Source: Candidatus Micrarchaeaceae archaeon (GTDB lineage: Archaea > Micrarchaeota > Micrarchaeia > Micrarchaeales > CABMGC01). From it: a stretch of 6,340 nt of DNA. Positions within the stretch are counted from its first letter, which is position 1. Each line of letters starts with the position of its first letter. The stretch lies in contig DAIDAD010000035.1 in the NCBI GenBank assembly GCA_027310795.1, positions 1 to 6,340 on the forward strand, given 5' to 3'. Position numbers and translations under genes: made by a program. This document shows positions 1-4,822 of the stretch, one piece after another. The notes beneath the pieces were generated by a model. It ran no database searches, was not told where the DNA came from, and saw only the letters and a program-made list of their open reading frames with translations.

Positions 1-6
1 GCGTAA

Positions 7-153
7 TTATGCTGTCTTTAGCCCTCCGAAAAAGTCTTGCGGCTTTTGAGTTGTGACATCCAGTATATACTGCATCATGCAATTACTTATAGTTTCCTCC
101 TGTGGAAGTTTCTTCCAGAATGCGGCAAAGGACAGCCGCCGCTGCTCCCGCAC
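7..153 (-). CDS. Small hypothetical protein (48 aa), translationally coupled to the DUF59 gene
   Basis: A 48-codon open frame on the minus strand starts with GTG at 153-151 and stops with TAA at 9-7. The G of the GTG is also the last base of the upstream gene's TAG stop, a one-base overlap typical of translationally coupled genes. The protein begins VREQRRLSFAAFWKKLP and ends PQDFFGGLKTA. It has a basic N-terminus, a single Cys (about residue 25), an aromatic-rich middle and no membrane segment. I do not recognise a family. A later ATG pair (about residues 26-27) would give a 23-aa protein, but the AGGAGG upstream of it is about 17 bases away, too far for a normal Shine-Dalgarno site. The overlap and the protein-like composition favour a real gene. 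Its small size and lack of a known family keep confidence moderate. If real, its role may relate to the Fe-S assembly partner (inference only). Confidence 0.5.
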   Translation of the reverse strand: MREQRRLSFAAFWKKLPQEETISNCMMQYILDVTTQKPQDFFGGLKTA

Positions 154-458
154 TAGACCTGCATGTTGAGCCTTGCCTCCTCGCTTATCATCTCAGGGCT
201 CCACGCCGGCTCCCAGACAAGCTCTATGTTCACATTCCCTATTCCCTGTATCTTCTCAATCCTCAACTGGGCATCCGCAAGAATTACACTTGTGACTGGG
301 CACATCGGGCTCGTCATTGTCATGCGTATCTCTACGTTGTTCGATGAATCTATCTTTATCCAGTGAAGCAAACCTAAATCTATTATGTTTATCCCTATCT
401 CAGGGTCAACGCAGCCCCTGAGCGCTCCGACTATCTGTTCTGGCGTTATCTGTGCCAT
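153..458 (-). CDS. MIP18/DUF59 family metal-sulfur cluster assembly factor
   Basis: This 101-aa protein belongs to the MIP18/DUF59 family (SufT/PaaD-like), cytosolic factors that help assemble or deliver iron-sulfur clusters to target proteins. The family signatures are visible: DPEIGINIIDLGL at residues 18-30, TSPMCP at 49-54 with the conserved Cys53, and the C-terminal WEPAWSPEMISEEAR at 82-96. The length is that of a stand-alone single-domain member; bacterial SufT proteins are longer. ATG at 458 is the natural start because an upstream ATG is out of frame. No clear Shine-Dalgarno site precedes it, but an AT-rich stretch lies about 26 bp upstream, so a leaderless message is possible. The gene lies 31 bp downstream of the giant beta-helix gene on the same strand, so read-through co-transcription is also possible. 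The exact client proteins cannot be told from sequence. The family assignment is secure; the precise role is inferred. Confidence 0.9.
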   Translation of the reverse strand: MAQITPEQIVGALRGCVDPEIGINIIDLGLLHWIKIDSSNNVEIRMTMTSPMCPVTSVILADAQLRIEKIQGIGNVNIELVWEPAWSPEMISEEARLNMQV

Positions 459-480
459 GCTGAAACATGGCAGGAAAAGG

Positions 481-488
481 CTTTATTC
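481..488 (-). promoter_or_regulatory. Possible weak TATA box for the DUF59 gene
   Basis: On the minus strand this reads GAATAAAG, centred about 26-27 bp upstream of the ATG at 458. That is the spacing expected for a leaderless archaeal promoter. It sits just before the stop codon of the upstream giant gene (490-492). The match to an archaeal TATA consensus is poor, so the gene could instead be transcribed by read-through. Confidence 0.3.
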
Positions 489-489
489 C

Positions 490-3400
490 TTATGTTTTGC
501 ACAGCGAAGACGTGATCCATGCGCAGTTCGTTATGCTGCACGCGTTGTTCCCGAGGTCCTTGTTGCTTGAAGAGGAACCCTGCGCTGAGGCAGAGCACTC
601 GAGACCTGCAGCGCTTCCATATGCTCTGCTGCTGCCTATGCTCGAGAACGTGGAGCTGAAGTTTATCGCATCCCTTGTGCCTGTCACGTTCGCACCTGAA
701 ATGCTGATTCCAGGACCGTTTCCTGTGCTTATGCCCGTGCCAGAGCTGCTTATGTTGACGGAAGAGACGGCGTCGTAAGAGGAACCGACGATCCTTATTC
801 CATATCTGCTCGCATTGAATATGTTCACTCCTGTTACTTTGGAGTTGTTCGATCCTGTGAAGACTATCGCATTTGACGAGGTGGCTATCGTGCTATTGAT
901 TATATTTGTATAAGAAGCCGATGAGGTTATCGCATCGGTGAAGTTCTTCAGAATGCAGTTCTCTATCTCTATGTTGCTAGTGTTGAATATCTCTGCGAAT
1001 GTGCCGCCGTTCGAAGCGTATATAGTGTGGCCCTGGCAGTTTATGATGGAACCCACGGTCTGCGTGGACTTGTTGCTGTTGAAGACGCTGAAGCAGGTAG
1101 TCCCATACGGGTAGAGCATGTCATGGGATATCACCAGCTTGTTCACCGTGTTTATCGCGAAGCACACCTGTTGTTGCGTCGTCTTCGGAAGCTCGACGAG
1201 CCAGGTGCACCCTGTCTTTGACAATCCGTAATTGACCCCATTCAGTTCCGCATATATTCCAGAAGTATCAGGGCTGCATGCAAAGTCGTTTCCATTTGAA
1301 CTGCCCGTGTTGTTGTATACGTTGTTGTCCTTTGAACCTGAGAAAGAGAAGCCTGTGTTCCTGTTGCTAGACGCGGTGTTGTTTGCGAAATTGTTCATTG
1401 TCGAATCCATGAAAACAAACCCTGTGGCGTTTGTGGCAAGGCTTGAGGCCATGCTGTAGGTTATGGATGAGTTCCTGAGGCGCTGTGCGCTGAAACCGTA
1501 ATTGGAGTAATTCGAAGCGCTGATGTTCACAAAATGCGACTTTGAGACGTTGTAGAGCTGCACAGCGGTACCGCCGGATGAGAACGCGGAGTTGCTGATG
1601 TTTATGCCGAAGGAGTTGGATGCACTGAACCCTTCGGTGAAGCCCTGCACCCTGCAGTTGCTGAGCGTTATGTTCGACACTCCGTCTGCAAGGAAACCTG
1701 TTCCAGAAGATCCTATGAGGCTGAGCAGATGTGAGTTGCAGTTGAGGTTGATATTGCTTGCATCGAACCTTATGCATGTGCTGCTTGGAAGCAGGTTCGT
1801 GTTAAGAGAGTAGTTGCCTGAAACAGTTATCGCAGTGCAGCTATTTATCGGCACTGCCACTAGAGGGGGAAGCACGCGCTTAGCGCAGTAAGGCTGCGCC
1901 CATTCGCAGTCTGACGTGCCGCATGCGATCTTCGAGGCTACAGAACCGGTCCTGTTGTATGCATTTGCGCTGCAGTAAAGATCGCCTGCGCTGTTGCCGA
2001 GGAAAGAGCCGTTGTAGAGCACAGCAGTAGAGCTGCCGTTGAAGTAGGCTCCGTACTTGTTGCGTGTCGCGTTCACGCCATATATGCCCAGAACGGTGTT
2101 GTTCAGGTATGTTCCGTATGTATTGTCTACATAGCTTGCTGTCGTGATATTCGTGAACGAGTCGTTCTGCAGGTATAATCCGTATACTCCTTTTGAGTAA
2201 TTGTCATGGCTGAACTTCAGCACCGCGCTGTTGCCGAAATATGTGCCGTATGTGCTGTTCACGAAGTTGCAGTTCTCAACGCTGATATTGATTACGCCCT
2301 TGCCATAAACGCCGTAATGCGAATTGATGATGCTGTGGCCGTTGCAGTTCAGGTTCACGTTGACAGAAGAGACCGTTATGCATGCAAAAGCGGTCCTTGA
2401 GAGGTTCGCATAAGCGCCGAGGTTCAGGTCTGCACCCAGATTGTATGTGCCCGGTGCGTTGATGTTCCCGCATGTCACCACGTTTGTGGAGAGGTTGAAT
2501 GATGAAGGGTCGAAGTCATAATTGGACTTTGAGCACGTTGCGAAGTTGCACTGCCTGTTGGCGCTGCATTTTGAATCTGAATAGGTGCTTGAACTGCGGT
2601 ATGTGGCAGAACCGGCATTGCAGTAAAGGTCCACCTGGTTCCCGAGCATGTTGTCTCCATAGAACACATCGTTCATCGAGTATACGGCTGTGCCATAATA
2701 CGCGTTGTATTCTATTATCGTGTTCACGACAGATGTGCTGTTGCTCATGTTGTCTATGAATACTGCGCCGAGCGGATCGGACGCCCCGAACACTATGTCG
2801 TTCGAGATCTCAGTGTAAGGGGAATCGTTGAGGTATATGTTCGACATCGTAGAATTGCCGGTCATGGAGCTGTTTATAATGGAATGTGCTGACCTTGAGA
2901 AGTATACCGCATATGAGAACCTTGATATGTTGAAGCCTTGTATGGACACGTTTGAAGCGTTCTGTACAAGTATCCCGTATGTGAACGGCGGCCTGTTCAC
3001 GAACGGGCCATTGCCCGAAAGTTCTACGCTGCTGCCAACTAGACGGACATTGCTGCTCCTTATGTCTATGCACGGCCCGCTTGAGATCCTCGTGCGTATG
3101 TTCGAATGGATAGTGTAAGTGCCAGGCGATGTTATGTTCCCGCAGGAGCTGAGCTGCGTAGACTGCGGAACCGTTGTGTAAGTAGAGGTGCTCTGCTGCC
3201 CAGGGGCTTTGTATCCGAGCAGCAGGTATGCTACCGCTGCTATTATTATGATTATTACAACCGCTTTCCCGATTGTTGCTGTCCCATATTTCCTCTTTTT
3301 CGGCCGCTGGATGCCTGCTGCTATAGTATCACCGACTTTTTTTGCAGCCTCGGCTCCCGCTTCGGTATAAGTCGCTTCTACCATGTGCGATCTGTCAGGT

Positions 3401-3669
3401 TCTGGAGACGCCTCTCCTGTGCCCGTACCTGCTGCAGGCTGTTCTGTTCCAGGCTGTTGTCCTGTGCCTGTACCAGTTCCAGCTGCCGGTTGGCCCGTAT
3501 CTGTTCCCTGCTGCCCGCTTCCAGTGCCCTGCTGATCCTTATTCTGCTGCGTGTTCCCCTGCTGGCTGCCAGGTTCATTTCCCGGTGTGTCTGCATTATC
3601 CTGTGCGCCTGTGCTCTGATCCCCAGCATCAGGGTTAAACGGGCTGTCTCCAACTTGTTCAATAGACAT
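490..3669 (-). CDS. Giant membrane-anchored surface protein with four tandem Cys-capped parallel beta-helix modules
   Basis: This 1059-aa protein is predicted to be anchored in the membrane with most of its mass outside the cell. Residues 1-120 are low-complexity and rich in Gln, Gly, Thr and Pro. A basic patch (RPKKRK, 122-127) precedes one hydrophobic helix rich in Ile (about 136-152), which suggests N-inside, C-outside topology. Residues 176-1057 form four modules of about 195-220 residues (176-379, 400-595, 611-821, 836-1057). Each opens with a Cys strand such as CGNITSPGTY or CGNINAPGTY, has a second Cys about 20-30 residues later, continues with Asn/Ser-rich, short-period repeats typical of PbH1/NosD-like right-handed beta-helices, and closes with a Cys segment such as DLYCSAN and CEWAQPYC. 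I count close to 40 N-x-S/T sequons, all after residue 177, which fits N-glycosylation outside. No catalytic residues are evident, so an adhesin or cell-envelope role is inferred. It has no obvious Shine-Dalgarno site. Confidence 0.85.
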   Translation of the reverse strand: MSIEQVGDSPFNPDAGDQSTGAQDNADTPGNEPGSQQGNTQQNKDQQGTGSGQQGTDTGQPAAGTGTGTGQQPGTEQPAAGTGTGEASPEPDRSHMVEATYTEAGAEAAKKVGDTIAAGIQRPKKRKYGTATIGKAVVIIIIIAAVAYLLLGYKAPGQQSTSTYTTVPQSTQLSSCGNITSPGTYTIHSNIRTRISSGPCIDIRSSNVRLVGSSVELSGNGPFVNRPPFTYGILVQNASNVSIQGFNISRFSYAVYFSRSAHSIINSSMTGNSTMSNIYLNDSPYTEISNDIVFGASDPLGAVFIDNMSNSTSVVNTIIEYNAYYGTAVYSMNDVFYGDNMLGNQVDLYCNAGSATYRSSSTYSDSKCSANRQCNFATCSKSNYDFDPSSFNLSTNVVTCGNINAPGTYNLGADLNLGAYANLSRTAFACITVSSVNVNLNCNGHSIINSHYGVYGKGVINISVENCNFVNSTYGTYFGNSAVLKFSHDNYSKGVYGLYLQNDSFTNITTASYVDNTYGTYLNNTVLGIYGVNATRNKYGAYFNGSSTAVLYNGSFLGNSAGDLYCSANAYNRTGSVASKIACGTSDCEWAQPYCAKRVLPPLVAVPINSCTAITVSGNYSLNTNLLPSSTCIRFDASNINLNCNSHLLSLIGSSGTGFLADGVSNITLSNCRVQGFTEGFSASNSFGINISNSAFSSGGTAVQLYNVSKSHFVNISASNYSNYGFSAQRLRNSSITYSMASSLATNATGFVFMDSTMNNFANNTASSNRNTGFSFSGSKDNNVYNNTGSSNGNDFACSPDTSGIYAELNGVNYGLSKTGCTWLVELPKTTQQQVCFAINTVNKLVISHDMLYPYGTTCFSVFNSNKSTQTVGSIINCQGHTIYASNGGTFAEIFNTSNIEIENCILKNFTDAITSSASYTNIINSTIATSSNAIVFTGSNNSKVTGVNIFNASRYGIRIVGSSYDAVSSVNISSSGTGISTGNGPGISISGANVTGTRDAINFSSTFSSIGSSRAYGSAAGLECSASAQGSSSSNKDLGNNACSITNCAWITSSLCKT
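3400..3580 (-). repeat. Low-complexity Gln/Gly/Thr/Pro tract in the N-terminus of the beta-helix protein
   Basis: Codons for about residues 30-90 encode repeated short units. QPAAGTGTG occurs twice (about residues 60-68 and 78-86), with GQQG and QQGTG variants between. On the plus strand this appears as recurring CTGTTCC, CTGCC and CCTGTGCC blocks. Such tracts change length by slippage. The topology prediction puts the tract on the cytoplasmic side of the single membrane helix. Confidence 0.65.
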
Positions 3670-3694
3670 GCAACCAGTATATTCCTAAATCTTC

Positions 3695-3704
3695 AATATT
3701 TATT
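3695..3704 (-). promoter_or_regulatory. TATA-like box for the giant beta-helix gene
   Basis: On the minus strand this reads AATAAATATT, centred about 29-30 bp upstream of the ATG at 3669. Together with the lack of a Shine-Dalgarno sequence this suggests a leaderless or very short leader. A second candidate, TTTATATG on the minus strand, lies about 47 bp upstream of the ATG, would give a leader of about 20 nt, and overlaps the tRNA promoter on the other strand. Confidence 0.45.
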
Positions 3705-3712
3705 AATGTCTG

Positions 3713-3720
3713 CATATAAA
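3713..3720 (+). promoter_or_regulatory. TATA box for tRNA-Thr
   Basis: CATATAAA lies at exactly -30 to -23 if transcription begins at the first base of the tRNA (G3743). This is the normal TATA-to-start spacing in archaea, so the primary transcript may have little or no 5' leader. The box lies in the 73-bp divergent gap shared with the giant gene on the minus strand. Confidence 0.5.
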
Positions 3721-3742
3721 CTGCTTAAACACAGGCCCCTGT

Positions 3743-3832
3743 GCCCCGGTAGCTCAGTGGTAGAGCGCCTGTTTCGTAATGCAGCATCTGCGCGAAAACA
3801 GGAAGTCGGGGGTCCAAATCCCTCTCGGGGCT
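3743..3832 (+). tRNA. tRNA-Thr (CGT anticodon) with an 18-nt intron
   Basis: The gene folds as a full cloverleaf. The acceptor stem is GCCCCGG (3743-3749) with TCGGGGC (3825-3831), including one G-T wobble. The D stem is GCTC/GAGC with a 7-base loop. The anticodon stem is CCTGT (3768-3772) with ACAGG (3798-3802). The T stem is GGGGG/CCCTC with loop TCCAAAT. Removing 3779-3796 leaves the 7-base anticodon loop TTCGTAA, with CGT at 3775-3777, which reads the Thr codon ACG. The short 5-base variable loop rules out Ser, the only other reading I found (CGA if spliced differently). The discriminator base 3832 is T, as expected for archaeal tRNA-Thr. CCA is not encoded and must be added after transcription. 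The mature product is 72 nt before CCA addition. Confidence 0.93.
3779..3796 (+). other. tRNA-Thr intron at canonical position 37/38
   Basis: This 18-nt insert sits between nucleotides 37 and 38 of the tRNA, the usual archaeal site, and would be removed by the tRNA splicing endonuclease. The best local fold pairs TTCG (3773-3776) with CGAA (3793-3796), leaves a 3-nt bulge TAA (3777-3779), and then pairs TGCAG (3780-3784) with CTGCG (3788-3792) around the loop CAT. The 5' side matches a bulge-helix-bulge motif, but the 3' bulge is only one base (A3797), so the motif is relaxed rather than canonical. Boundaries could shift by one base without changing the mature sequence. Confidence 0.8.
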
Positions 3833-3837
3833 TATAT

Positions 3838-4335
3838 TCATTTTGAGAATCTGATGTATATGCGCCTATACTGCACGAATACCGCTATAATCAGAATTGC
3901 AACTACTATCAGGTACGAGTAGAAGAAAGGAGAAACCGCTTTGGCGCTGATGCTGTCTGCTATTGAAAATGTCAAAAGGAGACCCATTAAGCCGAGTGCA
4001 GCGATGCCCAACGTATGCACTGTGAATATCATGCTGAATGCAGCGCTCCTGTTGTCCGAGCCCTTCCTTTCCTTTATGTGGTAGAATATTGAAGGAAGGT
4101 TCATTAGGTACGGGTAATCCTCAAACAGCGCATATCTATAGCGGATTACTAAAAGGAGCACTATTGAAATGCAGGTGAATATGAAAGGGATTATGAAAAG
4201 CGTGATCTTTCCACTGGTAAAGCCGAAATAATAAGCAGCAACAATCCATGCAAGCAGGTCAAACAGCAGTCCAATTGCTATAAGTATCTTGGCTATGCCT
4301 TCCAGCCCATATCGCTTAAGCGCTCTGACTGCCAT
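3838..4335 (-). CDS. Four-helix integral membrane protein, unknown function
   Basis: This 165-aa protein has four hydrophobic segments, about residues 16-37, 44-64, 100-123 and 136-155. The loop between helices 2 and 3 (about 65-99) is charged and aromatic, with LFEDYPYLMN and HIKERKGSDNR. The C-terminus is short and basic (QYRRIYIRFSK). With a basic N-terminus (VRALKR) and an even number of helices, both ends are probably cytoplasmic. No Cys/His cluster, catalytic motif or transporter signature is evident, and I do not recognise a family. The ATG at 4335 has a TATA-like box about 24 bp upstream and no Shine-Dalgarno site, so a leaderless message is likely. The stop lies only six bases beyond the 3' end of the opposing tRNA gene, so transcripts must end inside or beyond the tRNA's antisense strand. 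It is divergent from the small-gene pair that starts at 4394. Confidence 0.82.
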   Translation of the reverse strand: MAVRALKRYGLEGIAKILIAIGLLFDLLAWIVAAYYFGFTSGKITLFIIPFIFTCISIVLLLVIRYRYALFEDYPYLMNLPSIFYHIKERKGSDNRSAAFSMIFTVHTLGIAALGLMGLLLTFSIADSISAKAVSPFFYSYLIVVAILIIAVFVQYRRIYIRFSK

Positions 4336-4354
4336 GATAAAGATAGCAAGCCGG

Positions 4355-4364
4355 AATATTTATG
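4355..4364. promoter_or_regulatory. AT-rich element shared by two divergent promoters
   Basis: AATATTTATG on the plus strand is CATAAATATT on the minus strand. It is centred about 24 bp upstream of the membrane-protein ATG (4335, minus) and about 34 bp upstream of the small-gene ATG (4394, plus). One TATA-like element could therefore serve both directions. The minus gene would be leaderless and the plus gene would have a leader of about 8 nt. No other AT-rich box is present in the 58-bp gap. Confidence 0.45.
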
Positions 4365-4393
4365 CCTTGTGTTATGGCAAAATTGCTACCAAC

Positions 4394-4552
4394 ATGCACA
4401 AGGCATTCAGCATACTGGGCAGCGAAAAAGACATAGAGGATGCAACACACATATACGAGCTGTTCGGGACAAAGGTAGATAAGAAGCTAATGGCAAGCAT
4501 TGCAAAAGAGCTAAGAATAGAAAAAGAGATGGTCAAGTATGGATTCGCATAA
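4394..4552 (+). CDS. Small hypothetical protein (52 aa)
   Basis: This 52-aa protein begins MHKAFSILGSEKDIEDATH and ends KEMVKYGFA. It is rich in Lys, Glu, Ile and Ala, has no Cys and no membrane segment, and reads as two or three short helices. I do not recognise a family. The frame is open upstream to an ATG at 4289, but that start would lie inside the divergent membrane-protein gene and upstream of the only plausible promoter. ATG at 4394 is therefore preferred. A TTG at 4367 is a weaker alternative giving 61 aa. No Shine-Dalgarno site is visible. Its 3' end overlaps the next gene by 14 bases in another frame, so the two are probably co-transcribed and translationally coupled. A regulatory or nucleic-acid-binding role would be speculation. 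Confidence 0.65.
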   Translation: MHKAFSILGSEKDIEDATHIYELFGTKVDKKLMASIAKELRIEKEMVKYGFA

Positions 4553-4724
4553 GAGAGACGTGGAAGAGAGGCTCAGGTTTGTCAAGCTCTGGGCCAACTA
4601 TGTCAAGGCCAACCCTAACAAGAAATGGTCAGCGCAGCAGAACGTTCTGCTCAATTCCGTAATGAAATCAGCAGATCAGGACATACGCCTATATCTGAAA
4701 GTCAAGAAATCAGCAGCAAAATGA
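4539..4724 (+). CDS. Small basic hypothetical protein (61 aa)
   Basis: This 61-aa protein is Lys/Arg-rich and probably helical. Its core reads RLRFVKLWANYVKANP followed by KKWSAQQNVLLNSVMKSA. The W-x-x-Y-V, N-P and W-S-x-Q-Q-N pattern looks like a compact conserved domain rather than random translation, but I cannot name it with confidence. There is no Cys and no signal peptide, so it should be cytoplasmic. The ATG at 4539 lies inside the 52-aa gene (14-base overlap), and no strong ribosome site precedes it, so translation probably depends on ribosomes arriving from the upstream gene. The stop is TGA at 4722-4724. The basic charge could suit RNA, DNA or ribosome binding, but that is inference only. 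Confidence 0.7.
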   Translation: MDSHKRDVEERLRFVKLWANYVKANPNKKWSAQQNVLLNSVMKSADQDIRLYLKVKKSAAK

Positions 4725-4776
4725 TGCCTTTACCATGTTTTACGGAACGGCTAAGGCAGGTTCCCCATCAGCAACC

Positions 4777-4784
4777 TTTAAATA
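4777..4784 (+). promoter_or_regulatory. TATA box for the pilin-like gene
   Basis: TTTAAATA is a near-consensus archaeal TATA box. Using -30 to -23 spacing, transcription should start near 4807, giving a leader of about 16 nt that just contains the Shine-Dalgarno site at 4813-4817. This is the strongest-looking promoter in the window. Confidence 0.7.
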
Positions 4785-4812
4785 CTTTATTCTAGCCAAT
4801 TGATAAAATGTA

Positions 4813-4817
4813 AGGTG
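4813..4817 (+). promoter_or_regulatory. Shine-Dalgarno site for the pilin-like gene
   Basis: AGGTG matches five bases of the archaeal anti-Shine-Dalgarno complement (GGAGGTGAT) and ends 5 nt before the ATG at 4823. It supports this start. An ATG at 4808 is followed at once by a stop. It is the only clear Shine-Dalgarno site among the genes here. Confidence 0.7.
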
Positions 4818-4822
4818 CGGAT

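Noticed and set aside
467..778. A 103-codon plus-strand open frame opposite the C-terminus of the giant gene
   Set aside because: It lies antisense to module 4 of the beta-helix protein, where repeated Ser/Asn codons keep the other strand open by composition. Its translation shows no motif.
490..3669. The giant beta-helix protein as a pectate lyase or other polysaccharide-cleaving enzyme, or as the copper-maturation protein NosD
   Set aside because: I see only repeat structure, with no calcium-binding or catalytic Asp/Arg/Lys cluster and no nos-gene context. A structural surface role fits better.
3743..3832. Reading the tRNA as tRNA-Ser with anticodon CGA
   Set aside because: Splicing earlier in the loop would leave TTCGAAA, but tRNA-Ser needs a long variable arm and this gene has a 5-base variable loop. 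The 37/38 site and discriminator T fit Thr.
3106..3846. A 246-codon plus-strand open frame opposite the N-terminus of the giant gene
   Set aside because: It runs antisense to the Gln/Gly/Thr-rich coding tract and then through the tRNA gene. Its translation is Cys/Leu/Ser-rich with no protein-like pattern, as expected for the complement of low-complexity codons.
4374..4436. ATG at 4374 as a separate 20-codon gene
   Set aside because: It is out of frame with the 52-aa gene, very short, lacks a ribosome site, and its translation is not protein-like.
4289..4552. The 87-codon version of the small gene starting at ATG 4289
   Set aside because: That start lies inside the divergent membrane-protein gene and upstream of the only plausible promoter. 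The extra N-terminal residues look like antisense of the membrane gene and its gap.
4726..4757. Imperfect hairpin (GCCTTTACC with GGCTAAGGC) just after the small-gene pair
   Set aside because: Only 7 of 9 positions pair, the loop is 14 bases and no T-tract follows, so I do not call it a terminator. It could still be a weak 3' stabilising stem.
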